This document shows, piece after piece, positions 1 to 6,705 of a DNA stretch of 12,236 bases. Position numbers and translations under genes: made by a program. Under the pieces are notes generated by a model. It ran no database searches. It saw only the letters and a program-made list of their open reading frames with translations, and was not told the DNA's origin. Position 1 is the stretch's first letter; every line of letters starts with the position of its first letter. The stretch is taken from the NCBI GenBank assembly GCA_005787025.1, contig SYCH01000197.1, positions 1-12,236 of the forward strand, read 5' to 3'. The stretch comes from Actinomycetota bacterium. Its GTDB lineage: Bacteria; Actinomycetota; Acidimicrobiia; Acidimicrobiales; Ilumatobacteraceae.

Positions 1-701
1 ATTCCACCGCGCGCCACGTTGATCACCCGCAGGTCGGGCTTGGCACGATTCAACATGTCGGTGCCGATGATGCCCTTGGTCTCCTTGGTCTTGGGCAAGT
101 GCACCGTGATGAAATCGCTCTGCGCCATCAGGTCCTCGAGCGACATCATCTCGACGCTCATCTGTCGCGCGCGATCGGCCGACACGAACGGGTCGTACGC
201 CACCAAACGCATTCCGAACGCCAGTGCTCGCTGGGCCACCAATTTACCGATGCGTCCGAGACCGACGATGCCCAACGTCTTGTCGGAGAGCTCGACGCCC
301 TCCCACTTGCTGCGCTCCCAACGCCCGGCCTTCAGCGCGGCGTGAGCCTGAGCGACGTTGCGCGCCGACGCCAGCAGCAACGCCATGGTGTGCTCGGCCG
401 CCGACACGATGTTGCTCTGCGGCGCGTTCACCACCATCACACCACGACGGGTCGCCGCCTCCACGTCCACATTGTCGAGACCGATTCCGGCGCGACCGAC
501 CACGATCAACTCGTCGGCGGATTCCAACACCTCGGCAGTCACCTGAGTGGCCGAGCGGATGATGAGGGCGTGTGCACCATTCAGCGCCGCGGGCAAGGTC
601 TCCGGGGTCAGGTCCAACCGAACGTCGACGGTGTGACCCGCCGCGCGCAGTCGGTCCAGACCGCCAGCCGCGATTTCTTCGGAGACGAGGATTCGTGCCA
701 T
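1..701 (-). CDS. serA: D-3-phosphoglycerate dehydrogenase, N-terminal part (cut by window edge)
   Basis: This enzyme oxidises 3-phosphoglycerate to 3-phosphohydroxypyruvate with NAD, the first step of serine synthesis in the cytoplasm. The visible 233 residues begin MARILVSEEIAAGGLDRL and carry the D-isomer 2-hydroxyacid dehydrogenase pattern: the substrate-domain segment VVGRAGIGLDNVDVEAA near residues 67-83, the Rossmann motif GLGRIG at 147-152, an acidic dinucleotide-selecting residue D170 in AYDPF, HLPKT near 201-205, and NVARGG at 228-233, whose Arg is the first member of the Arg-Glu-His catalytic set. The Glu and His, the remaining C-terminus and any ACT domain lie outside the window. 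The start is the ATG at 701; no Shine-Dalgarno sequence is visible upstream. It is divergent from the membrane-protein operon, sharing a 109-base gap. Family assignment is secure. Confidence 0.95.
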   Translation of the reverse strand, partial: MARILVSEEIAAGGLDRLRAAGHTVDVRLDLTPETLPAALNGAHALIIRSATQVTAEVLESADELIVVGRAGIGLDNVDVEAATRRGVMVVNAPQSNIVSAAEHTMALLLASARNVAQAHAALKAGRWERSKWEGVELSDKTLGIVGLGRIGKLVAQRALAFGMRLVAYDPFVSADRARQMSVEMMSLEDLMAQSDFITVHLPKTKETKGIIGTDMLNRAKPDLRVINVARGG

Positions 702-737
702 ACAGGATCATCATGTTGGTCGGTCGTGAGCCTTCCC

Positions 738-761
738 AACGAATGGGTTTGACATTTCGTT
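738..761. promoter_or_regulatory. Inverted repeat in the serA / membrane-protein divergent gap
   Basis: AACGAA at 738-743 is matched by TTCGTT at 756-761, a perfect 6-base inverted repeat with a 12-base spacer that contains TTGACA (749-754). It sits in the middle of the 109-base gap between the divergent serA and the operon beginning at 811. This could be a dimeric regulator site, but a 6-base arm can occur by chance. Confidence 0.25.
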
Positions 762-798
762 CAAAATCCTCGCCGTCGGATGGTCGATTGTCACGCCT

Positions 799-804
799 TA
801 GGCT
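799..804 (+). promoter_or_regulatory. Predicted -10 box (TAGGCT) of a leaderless transcript
   Basis: TAGGCT fits the actinobacterial TANNNT -10 pattern and ends 6 bases before the GTG start at 811, so transcription would begin at or next to the start codon. No Shine-Dalgarno sequence precedes the GTG, which fits leaderless translation. No convincing -35 box is seen at 16-18 bases. It would drive the three-gene operon 811-3820. Confidence 0.45.
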
Positions 805-810
805 GAGCGC

Positions 811-1974
811 GTGGATCGCGCCCAGCACAAGGCCATCGAGCGCTGGTTCATCGGTCGCGGTGTCCCCCACTTCATCGTCGACTATTCCGCTCGCACCGAC
901 ATCTGGACGCGCGCCATCCCCCTGTTGATTCTCGCCTACCTCGCCGGTGGCCTCAACGCGCTGAACCTGGCCCAGTGGTCCACCGCGCGCAACTTGGTCG
1001 CCGCGGGCGTCACCATCGCCGTCCTCGTTCTCGGGTGGACGGTCACCAACCTCGTGCTGCGCCGCCCGTTCTGGTCGGTGCCCACCGAGGTCGGCCGGCC
1101 CGAGTTGGCGGCGTTCGTCATCGGCCCCACCGTTCCGAGCGCCATCTTCGGGCAGTGGGGAGACGCGCTTCAGGCGTTGCTCGAGGGCGTCATCATCCTC
1201 GGCGTCATCTACGTTCTGGCCGCTTTCGCGGTGGGTCAGCTGATCCTGTGGGCGATTCGGTCATCGTTCGGTCAGGCCGCCATGCTCGGCCGTCTGCTGG
1301 TGCGGGCGTTGCCCCAGTTGCTCCTCTTCACGGTCTTCCTCTTCATCAACGCCGAGGTGTGGCAGGTGGCGGGCACGCTGGCCGGCATTCCCTACATGAT
1401 CGGCCTCGGCATCTTCTTCGTGCTCGGTGCCGTATTCGTGTTGTCGCGCGTCCCTCGTTTGATCGACGGCTTGGCCACCTTCGAGTCATGGGACGAGGTC
1501 GAGTCCTTGGTCGCCGACACGCCCGCGGCCGGCCTACCTGTTTCGCATGATGCGCCCCTCGACAAACCATTGGGGGGCCGCGAGAAGATGGACCTGATCC
1601 TGGTGTCCACTTTCAACCAGGCGGTTCAGGTCACCTTCGTCGCCGTCGTCCTGACCGGATTCTTCGTCACCTTCGGATTCGTGGCCATTCCGTTGGCGAC
1701 ACAAGCAGGCTGGATGGGCGTCGACGACGCCAACGTGTTCTTCACCATCACGTTGAGCGGGCGTGACCTGGTGATGACCGAGGCGCTGATACGTGTGGCC
1801 GGTTTCCTGGGCGCGTTCATCGGCATGTACTTCACGGTCGTGTTGAGCACCGACGACAAGTACCGCACCGAGTTCGCCGAGGACACCGCGCCCACCATTC
1901 ACGAGGCCCTCGCGGTTCGCTTGGTGTATCGGTTGGCTCACCCCAAGAGTTCGACGCACCCGGAGAATCCATGA
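811..1974 (+). CDS. Conserved integral membrane protein of unknown function
   Basis: This 387-residue protein has about seven hydrophobic segments that I judge by eye to be membrane-spanning, near residues 35-56, 61-83, 124-148, 166-187, 193-213, 268-295 and 326-346. A further weak segment lies around 99-115. Between the sixth and fifth segments is a hydrophilic loop (about 214-262) rich in Asp, Glu and Pro. The C-terminal tail is hydrophilic. I do not recognise a transporter or enzyme motif, and I give it no function. The GTG start at 811 is preferred because a TAGGCT -10 box ends 6 bases upstream. Its stop codon overlaps the ATG of the GNAT gene (ATGA), so it is translationally coupled to the acyltransferase and racemase genes that follow. 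A role in moving or sensing an amino acid or acylated amino acid is possible, but is inferred from position only. Confidence 0.85.
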   Translation: MDRAQHKAIERWFIGRGVPHFIVDYSARTDIWTRAIPLLILAYLAGGLNALNLAQWSTARNLVAAGVTIAVLVLGWTVTNLVLRRPFWSVPTEVGRPELAAFVIGPTVPSAIFGQWGDALQALLEGVIILGVIYVLAAFAVGQLILWAIRSSFGQAAMLGRLLVRALPQLLLFTVFLFINAEVWQVAGTLAGIPYMIGLGIFFVLGAVFVLSRVPRLIDGLATFESWDEVESLVADTPAAGLPVSHDAPLDKPLGGREKMDLILVSTFNQAVQVTFVAVVLTGFFVTFGFVAIPLATQAGWMGVDDANVFFTITLSGRDLVMTEALIRVAGFLGAFIGMYFTVVLSTDDKYRTEFAEDTAPTIHEALAVRLVYRLAHPKSSTHPENP

Positions 1975-2678
1975 GCGACGTCGTCGTGCGCGAACTGCGC
2001 GGTCTCACCGAGATGGACGCCTTGCGCCGCACCGCGGGCATCGTGTGGGGTGGGGCGGCGGCCGACATGGTCAGCTCCGACTTCCTGATGGCGCTCGCTC
2101 ACGCCGGCGGCTACATCGCCGGGGCCTTCCGGAACGACGAGATGGTCGGGTGCTCGTTCGGAATCCTGGCCGAACACGACGGTGAATGGTGCCTGCACTC
2201 GCACATCACCGGGGTCGTCCCCGACCTGCAGAACTCGGGGCTGGGGGCCCGACTGAAGTTCCATCAACGCGACTGGGCCCTCCACAAGGGACTGACGGCC
2301 ATCACGTGGACCTTCGATCCACTCGTGCGTCGCAACGGCTGGTTCAACCTGCGCCGACTCGGCGCCCGCGCCGTCGAGTACCACGTGGACTTCTACGGCG
2401 CCTTGAACGACGACATCAACGGTTCCGGCGAAACCGACCGTCTGTTGGCGTGGTGGGACGTGGACCCTTCACAGTCGAGCAACCGTGAGCCCGCGACGCC
2501 CGTGATCGAAATGCCGACTCCCGACGACATCGTCGCGCTTCGGCACACCGATCCGGTGGCCGCCCTCGACTGGCGCCACTCGATGCGGGACCGATTGGCT
2601 CCGCTGTTGGACACGCACGACGTGGTGGGGATGAACGACAATGGTGATTACATCCTGACGAGGAAAGAAACGCGATGA
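1971..2678 (+). CDS. GNAT-superfamily acyltransferase, COG3375 type (predicted N-succinyltransferase)
   Basis: This 235-residue protein belongs to the GNAT acyltransferases, which move an acyl group from acyl-CoA to an amine. The acyl-CoA pyrophosphate loop (motif A) is LQNSGLGARL at residues 86-95, with the Q-x-x-G-x-G signature at Q87-G92. The segments ITWTFDPLVRRNGWFNLRRL (111-130) and FYG (141-143) are typical of the COG3375 branch. In other bacteria that branch is encoded beside N-succinylamino acid racemases and can act as an amino acid N-succinyltransferase. The substrate here is inferred. Its start overlaps the stop of the membrane-protein gene (ATGA), with GGAGA at 1962-1966 as a possible ribosome binding site. 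Its stop overlaps the start of the racemase gene in the same way. The C-terminal 60 residues, beyond the GNAT core, are of unknown role. Confidence 0.85.
   Translation: MSDVVVRELRGLTEMDALRRTAGIVWGGAAADMVSSDFLMALAHAGGYIAGAFRNDEMVGCSFGILAEHDGEWCLHSHITGVVPDLQNSGLGARLKFHQRDWALHKGLTAITWTFDPLVRRNGWFNLRRLGARAVEYHVDFYGALNDDINGSGETDRLLAWWDVDPSQSSNREPATPVIEMPTPDDIVALRHTDPVAALDWRHSMRDRLAPLLDTHDVVGMNDNGDYILTRKETR
2661..2667 (+). promoter_or_regulatory. Ribosome binding site for the racemase gene
   Basis: AGGAAAG lies 7 bases before the ATG at 2675, inside the 3' end of the GNAT gene. It supports this start in a 4-base ATGA overlap and suggests coupled translation. Confidence 0.6.
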
Positions 2679-3820
2679 CGAACCTGCCCCACCTCGAACC
2701 GATCCATGTGCGTGGTTTCGAGTTCCGCGTGATCGGACTTCCACTCGTCACCCCGTTCCGCACCTCGTTCGGCACCCAGAACGACCGACGCATCTTGTTG
2801 GTGCGGGCGATCACCGACGAGGGCGATGGCTGGGGCGAATGCGTCTCCGGGGACGATCCGCTCTACTCCAGTGAGTACGTCGAGAGTTCGCATCACGTGA
2901 TGCTCCATCACCTGGTTCCGCGGTTGCTGCGGAACGATGGTGGGCCCATGCACGCCACCGAGGTGGCCCGCCTCCTCGAACCCGTGAAGGACCACCGCAT
3001 GGCGAAGGCCGCCATCGAGGCCGCGGTGTTGGACGCCCAGTTGCGAGCCAACGACATGCCTCTGTCCACCGCCATCGGTTCGGTCGTCGATCGCGTGCCT
3101 TCGGGCGTCTCGGTCGGAATCCACGACGACATCGACGCTCTCGTTCGCACCATCGGTGGCTACCTGGACGAGGGGTACGTTCGCATCAAGTTGAAGATCG
3201 AGCCGGGCTCCGACATCGAGCCCGTGCGCGTTCTTCGCGAGACGTTCGGCGACGCGGTTCCTCTCCAAGTCGACGCCAACACCGCGTACACCCGCGACGA
3301 CGGTCCGCATCTGGCCAAGCTCGACCGCTTCGGATTGCTCCTCATCGAACAGCCCCTGCCCGAGGACGACGTCACCGGGCACGCCATCATCGCCAGGCAG
3401 GTGGGTACACCCATCTGCCTCGACGAATCCATCGTGTCGGCGCACGCCGCCGTGGACGCCATCGAACGCGGGGCGTGTTCCATCATCAACATCAAGGCCG
3501 GTCGGGTGGGCGGATACCTCGAGGCCGTGAAGGTCCACGACGTGTGCCAGGAACGGGGAATTCCGGTGTGGTGCGGCGGCATGCTCGAGACCGGCATCGG
3601 TCGGGCCATGAATCTCGCACTGGCCGCGCTACCCAACTTCACCATCACCGGTGACGTCTCGGCCTCCGAACGTTTCTGGGCCCGCGACATCGTCCACGAC
3701 CCGATCGTCCTCGACCACGGACACGTCGTGTTACGCACCGGACCCGGCACGGGCGTCGATCTCGACCACCCGTTCATCGAATCGGTGACACTTTCGAGCG
3801 AGGTCGTCGGAACGCACTGA
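2675..3820 (+). CDS. menC: N-succinylamino acid racemase / o-succinylbenzoate synthase family enzyme
   Basis: This 381-residue enolase-superfamily protein has all the expected active-site residues. The catalytic pair is K172 and K174 in IKLK. The metal ligands are D200 (QVDAN), E225 (LIEQP) and D250 (CLDES). The second catalytic lysine is K274 in INIKAGRVGG. The 25-25-24 spacing of these last four matches the NSAR/OSBS family. GGMLETGIGR at 301-310 is the family's substrate-loop motif. R277, three residues after K274, occupies the position linked in this family to N-succinylamino acid racemase activity. Family members either dehydrate SHCHC to o-succinylbenzoate (menaquinone synthesis), racemise N-succinylamino acids, or do both. 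Coupling to a GNAT acyltransferase, with no other men gene visible, favours racemisation. The symbol menC follows common naming; the true substrate is not proven. Confidence 0.9.
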   Translation: MTNLPHLEPIHVRGFEFRVIGLPLVTPFRTSFGTQNDRRILLVRAITDEGDGWGECVSGDDPLYSSEYVESSHHVMLHHLVPRLLRNDGGPMHATEVARLLEPVKDHRMAKAAIEAAVLDAQLRANDMPLSTAIGSVVDRVPSGVSVGIHDDIDALVRTIGGYLDEGYVRIKLKIEPGSDIEPVRVLRETFGDAVPLQVDANTAYTRDDGPHLAKLDRFGLLLIEQPLPEDDVTGHAIIARQVGTPICLDESIVSAHAAVDAIERGACSIINIKAGRVGGYLEAVKVHDVCQERGIPVWCGGMLETGIGRAMNLALAALPNFTITGDVSASERFWARDIVHDPIVLDHGHVVLRTGPGTGVDLDHPFIESVTLSSEVVGTH

Positions 3821-3821
3821 T

Positions 3822-3849
3822 CTCCGGCAGGCGGGTGTCGCCTCCGGAG
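3822..3849 (+). terminator. Strong GC-rich hairpin after the racemase operon
   Basis: CTCCGG (3822-3827) pairs with CCGGAG (3844-3849), and AGGCG (3829-3833) pairs with CGCCT (3839-3843). The result is an 11-base-pair stem with one bulged C at 3828 and a 5-base loop. It begins 2 bases after the racemase stop codon. No U-run follows, so it would be a U-less hairpin terminator. It could instead block readthrough weakly or protect the operon's 3' end. The hairpin also covers the region where a -35 box of the following gene would lie. Confidence 0.5.
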
Positions 3850-3853
3850 TGAC

Positions 3854-3859
3854 TATTGT
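3854..3859 (+). promoter_or_regulatory. Predicted -10 box (TATTGT) of a leaderless transcript
   Basis: TATTGT fits TANNNT and ends 7 bases before the ATG at 3867. The only GGAG nearby (3846-3849) is too far from the ATG and is buried in the upstream hairpin. The layout therefore suggests a separate leaderless promoter for the SCP2 gene. Confidence 0.45.
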
Positions 3860-3866
3860 CCTCGCC

Positions 3867-4274
3867 ATGGCATTCCCTTTCCTTTCCCAAGAGTGGATGG
3901 ACGCCGCCAAGGCGATCCGTGCGAAGTACCAGGACCAGGCCCCCAAGATCACCGCGGTGATCCGCATCAATCAGGTCATCACCGACGTTCCCTTCGGCGA
4001 GGGCACCGTGAAGAGCTACATGGACACCTCGTCGGGTGACATGGAAGTCGAACTCGGTGAACTGGAGAACCCCGACGCCACCGTCACCACCGATTGGGCG
4101 ACGGCTCGCGCCATCTTCGCCCTCAACGATCAGGCGGCGGCGATGCAGGCCTTCATGGGCGGCAAGATCAAGGTGGCCGGCGACATGATGAAGATGATGG
4201 CTCTGCAGACGCAGATGCCCCAGACCGACATCACCGCCAAGGTCGCCGAGGAGATCAAGGCCATCACCGAGTGA
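3867..4274 (+). CDS. SCP2 sterol-carrier domain protein
   Basis: This small 135-residue cytoplasmic protein consists almost wholly of one SCP2 domain, a fold that binds lipids, fatty acyl-CoA or sterols in a hydrophobic tunnel. Supporting features are the repeated beta-strand pattern from residue 30 to 80 (VIRINQVITDVPFGEG, then SYMDTSSGDMEVELGEL), DATVTTDW around 70-77, and the signature FMGGKIKVAGDMMKMM at 96-111. A GTG 18 bases further upstream is in frame, but it lies in the terminator-like hairpin and would add six unconvincing residues, so I use the ATG. Its last 11 bases overlap the end of the convergent MFS gene. The ligand cannot be told from sequence. Stand-alone SCP2 proteins commonly accompany lipid or steroid degradation genes in actinobacteria. 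Confidence 0.9.
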   Translation: MAFPFLSQEWMDAAKAIRAKYQDQAPKITAVIRINQVITDVPFGEGTVKSYMDTSSGDMEVELGELENPDATVTTDWATARAIFALNDQAAAMQAFMGGKIKVAGDMMKMMALQTQMPQTDITAKVAEEIKAITE

Positions 4275-5754
4275 CCGACTCTCCGCGCGGAGTCGATGTG
4301 ACCCGCGACGAGAGAATCATGGCCACCACGGCCACACCCATCGCGACGTAGAACGCCGCGGCGAACGATGTCGCCGTCGCGTCGCCCTCGGATGACGCCT
4401 GCTGAACCGTGGTCATCACGACCGAGCCGAAGACCGCGCCCATCTGGGTCATGAGCTGTTGCATGGCTCCGGCCACGCCGAGGTCGCGTTCGTCCACGGC
4501 ATTGGCGACGAGCGAGGTCATGGCGGGGCTGGCGATACCGATTCCCGCGCCCGACAACCCCAGCGCGACGAGAACCACCAACAAGGGCGATCCGAGGTCG
4601 ATGGTGGTGAAGAGGAACATCGACATCACCACGCAGAATCCGCCCACGACACCCATCGACCGTTCGCCCACGCGGATGGTGACGAGGCTGGCCAACGGGG
4701 CGACCAAGGCGAACGTCAGCGGTCGGGCGATCACGACGAAGGAGATCTTCGAGGTGTCGAACTCCATCACCTCGCGCAGCACCAATGGCGCCAGGAGGAA
4801 ACCGCCCATGTACGCGAAGTTCGCCAGGGTCTGCGACATCACCGGATACGCCACGTTGCGCGTACGCAACCAATGAAGGGGCAACAGAGGATCGCGCACG
4901 CGCTTCTCGATCCGCACGAACTGCACCAACGACACCACGGACGCGCACAACAAGCCGATGGTGAGTGGACTGTCCCATCCCCACTTCGGGCCTTGATTGA
5001 CGCCGGCCAACAACATGGTCGCACCCAGGCCCAGGGTCACCGAACCGGCCACGTCGAAATGAACGTCCGTCGACCTCTCGGTGTCGGGCAGCAACCACAG
5101 CGCGATGACCACGCCGAGAATGCACAGCGGTGCCTGCACGGCGAAGATGATGCGCCAACCGAACGCCTCCACCAGCGGGGCACCGGCGATGACTCCGAGC
5201 ACCGGCGCTCCGGCATTCACGAAACTCCAGTAACTGAGCGGGCGCACGCGTTGATCGGTGGGGAACAACCGATTGATGTACGCCATCGTCGAGGGTCCGG
5301 TGGCCGCGCCCGCCGAGGCCGAGAGGATGCGGAACGCGATCATGCTCGGGGCGTCCCAGGCCACCGACGTCAACGCGGCGAAGATGCCCGCGCCCAACAG
5401 ACCGCACACGAACACCCGCTTGTGGCCCCACAGATCACCGGCCTTGCCGTAGGCCGGTCCCACCACTCCGAAGGCGAGCATGGGGCCGGTGATGCTCCAC
5501 GACACCACCGAGATGCTGGAGTCGAGATCATCGGCGATCGTGTCCAGTGACACCGCCAGGATCGTGATGGTGAATCCCACCGTGAACAACGCCGACAGCA
5601 CCACCACCAACACGGCCCAATGACGATCGATGGGCACCCGACGTCCCAGCCAACGACGAAGCAGGATGGGCCACGGCACCACGCCCAACTCGTCGACCCC
5701 GACGGAGTCGACGTTCAGCGTGCGCGGGTTGGAATCGCGGGCGTCGGCGCCCAC
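4264..5754 (-). CDS. MFS drug/solute exporter, DHA2 (14-helix, EmrB/QacA-like) family
   Basis: This 496-residue inner-membrane transporter most probably uses the proton gradient to export a hydrophobic or cationic compound; the substrate is unknown. Hydrophobic segments run from about residue 46 to 483 and fit the 14-helix DHA2 plan. MFS motif A appears as GKAGDLWGHKRV at 103-114 after the second helix. The fifth-helix antiporter-type region is GAPVLGVIAGAPLVEAFGW at 182-200, followed by RIIFAVQAP, close to the family's GWRWIF pattern. The first 40 or so residues are a hydrophilic N-terminal extension. The start used is GTG at 5754, only 3 bases after the stop of the dehydrogenase gene, which suggests coupling. 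No clear Shine-Dalgarno sequence is present, and GTG codons about 25 codons further in are alternative starts. Its 3' end overlaps the SCP2 gene by 11 bases, tail to tail. Confidence 0.9.
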   Translation of the reverse strand: MGADARDSNPRTLNVDSVGVDELGVVPWPILLRRWLGRRVPIDRHWAVLVVVLSALFTVGFTITILAVSLDTIADDLDSSISVVSWSITGPMLAFGVVGPAYGKAGDLWGHKRVFVCGLLGAGIFAALTSVAWDAPSMIAFRILSASAGAATGPSTMAYINRLFPTDQRVRPLSYWSFVNAGAPVLGVIAGAPLVEAFGWRIIFAVQAPLCILGVVIALWLLPDTERSTDVHFDVAGSVTLGLGATMLLAGVNQGPKWGWDSPLTIGLLCASVVSLVQFVRIEKRVRDPLLPLHWLRTRNVAYPVMSQTLANFAYMGGFLLAPLVLREVMEFDTSKISFVVIARPLTFALVAPLASLVTIRVGERSMGVVGGFCVVMSMFLFTTIDLGSPLLVVLVALGLSGAGIGIASPAMTSLVANAVDERDLGVAGAMQQLMTQMGAVFGSVVMTTVQQASSEGDATATSFAAAFYVAMGVAVVAMILSSRVTSTPRGESVTR

Positions 5755-5757
5755 GGA

Positions 5758-6636
5758 TCAGGACTTGGGCTTCAACGACGACATCGCCGAAGCGAGTGCC
5801 GACACCGACCAACGATCGTCCTGATCGATGGTCTCGGCGTTGGTCCACGATTGCACGCGGGTCACCTGACCACCTTGAACGAAGAACGTCTCACCGGTGA
5901 ACTCGCACGCCTCCGACGACAAGTACGCCACCAACGGGCTGACATTGGCCGGATCCCACTTGTCGAACTGGCCCTCCTTGGGAGCCAACACCTCCTCGAG
6001 ACCGGGGGTGGCCAACGTGAGGCGCGTGCGCGCCGCGGGGGCAATGGAGTTGCTCTTCACGTTGTAGCGCGCCAACTCCTTGGCGCAGATCTGGCTGAAG
6101 GTGGCGATTCCGGACTTGGCCGCGCCGTAGTTACCTTGACCGGGATTCGAGAACAGTCCACTGGTACTGCTGGTATGGACGACGTTGCGGGGCTTGGTGA
6201 TGCCGGCCTTGGCCTGCTCGCGCCAGTACACGGCGGCGTGACGGGTGGGCGCGAAATGTCCCTTCAAGTGAACCGCGATGACCGCGTCCCACTCGGCTTC
6301 GGTCATGTTGACCAACACGCGGTCGCGCAGGATGCCGGCGTTGTTCACCAGGATGTCGAGATCACCGAACGCCTCGATGGCGCTGTCGATCAAGCGCTTG
6401 GCGCCGTCCCAGTCGGCGACGTTGTCGCCGTTGACGATCGCTTCGCCGCCCATGGCCTTGATGTCGGCCACGGTCTGCTGGGCCGGGGTGATGTCGGTTC
6501 CGGTGCCGTCGTTCGCGCCGCCAAGGTCGTTCACGACGACCTTGGCACCTTCGGCGGCGAACAGCAACGCATGCTCACGTCCCAATCCACGTCCGGCTCC
6601 GGTGATGATGGCCACGCGGCCGTTCAATGCTCCCAT
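5758..6636 (-). CDS. Short-chain dehydrogenase, MFE-2 (HSD17B4-like) type
   Basis: This 292-residue NAD(P)-dependent oxidoreductase resembles the dehydrogenase part of multifunctional enzyme 2, which oxidises 3-hydroxyacyl-CoA in beta-oxidation. The cofactor motif is TGAGRGLG at 12-19, followed by VVVNDLGG at 33-40, as in the MFE-2 branch. NNAG is at 98-101. The usual Asn of the SDR tetrad is replaced in VHLKGHF (122-128), which is also the pattern in human HSD17B4 (VHLRG). Catalytic S157 (HTSSTSG), Y170 and K174 (YGAAK) are intact. The end of the protein, residues 260-292, is a variable tail. The start has a strong ribosome binding site (AGGAG at 6644-6648, 7 bases from the ATG). It lies 69 bases downstream of the pseudokinase gene on the same strand and 3 bases upstream of the MFS gene. 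The substrate, whether acyl-CoA, steroid or other, is inferred only. Confidence 0.92.
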   Translation of the reverse strand: MGALNGRVAIITGAGRGLGREHALLFAAEGAKVVVNDLGGANDGTGTDITPAQQTVADIKAMGGEAIVNGDNVADWDGAKRLIDSAIEAFGDLDILVNNAGILRDRVLVNMTEAEWDAVIAVHLKGHFAPTRHAAVYWREQAKAGITKPRNVVHTSSTSGLFSNPGQGNYGAAKSGIATFSQICAKELARYNVKSNSIAPAARTRLTLATPGLEEVLAPKEGQFDKWDPANVSPLVAYLSSEACEFTGETFFVQGGQVTRVQSWTNAETIDQDDRWSVSALASAMSSLKPKS

Positions 6637-6643
6637 GATCGAT

Positions 6644-6648
6644 CTCCT
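6644..6648 (-). promoter_or_regulatory. Ribosome binding site of the dehydrogenase gene
   Basis: On the minus strand, AGGAG within GAAGGAGATC lies 7 bases before the ATG at 6636. It is the clearest Shine-Dalgarno sequence in the window and marks this gene as leadered, unlike several neighbours. Confidence 0.75.
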
Positions 6649-6662
6649 TCGACTCGGGTTTC

Positions 6663-6668
6663 ACCTTA
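6663..6668 (-). promoter_or_regulatory. Possible -10 box (TAAGGT) of the dehydrogenase/MFS unit
   Basis: TAAGGT, inside TAATAAGGT on the minus strand, lies 26 bases before the ATG at 6636. This AT-rich patch in the 69-base gap after the pseudokinase gene could start a separate leadered transcript. No good -35 box is seen, so cotranscription with the upstream gene is also possible. Confidence 0.35.
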
Positions 6669-6705
6669 TTACCGCCCGCTGAGCGGGAGAAAAGTCCGGC
6701 TCGAA

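Noticed and set aside
749..754. TTGACA as the -35 box of the operon at 811
   Set aside because: No TANNNT lies 16-18 bases downstream, and the best -10 box (799-804) is 44 bases away.
3849..3866. GTG at 3849 as the start of the SCP2 protein
   Set aside because: It falls at the end of the hairpin stem and adds six residues atypical of the family. The ATG at 3867 fits the domain and the TATTGT box.
4459..5550. 363-residue open frame on the plus strand
   Set aside because: It is antisense to the MFS transporter, has a His/Arg/Glu-rich composition and shows no recognisable motif.
6675..6687. CCCGC-TGA-GCGGG hairpin as a terminator after the pseudokinase gene
   Set aside because: The stem is only 5 base pairs with a 3-base loop and no U-run follows on the minus strand; it is too weak to call.
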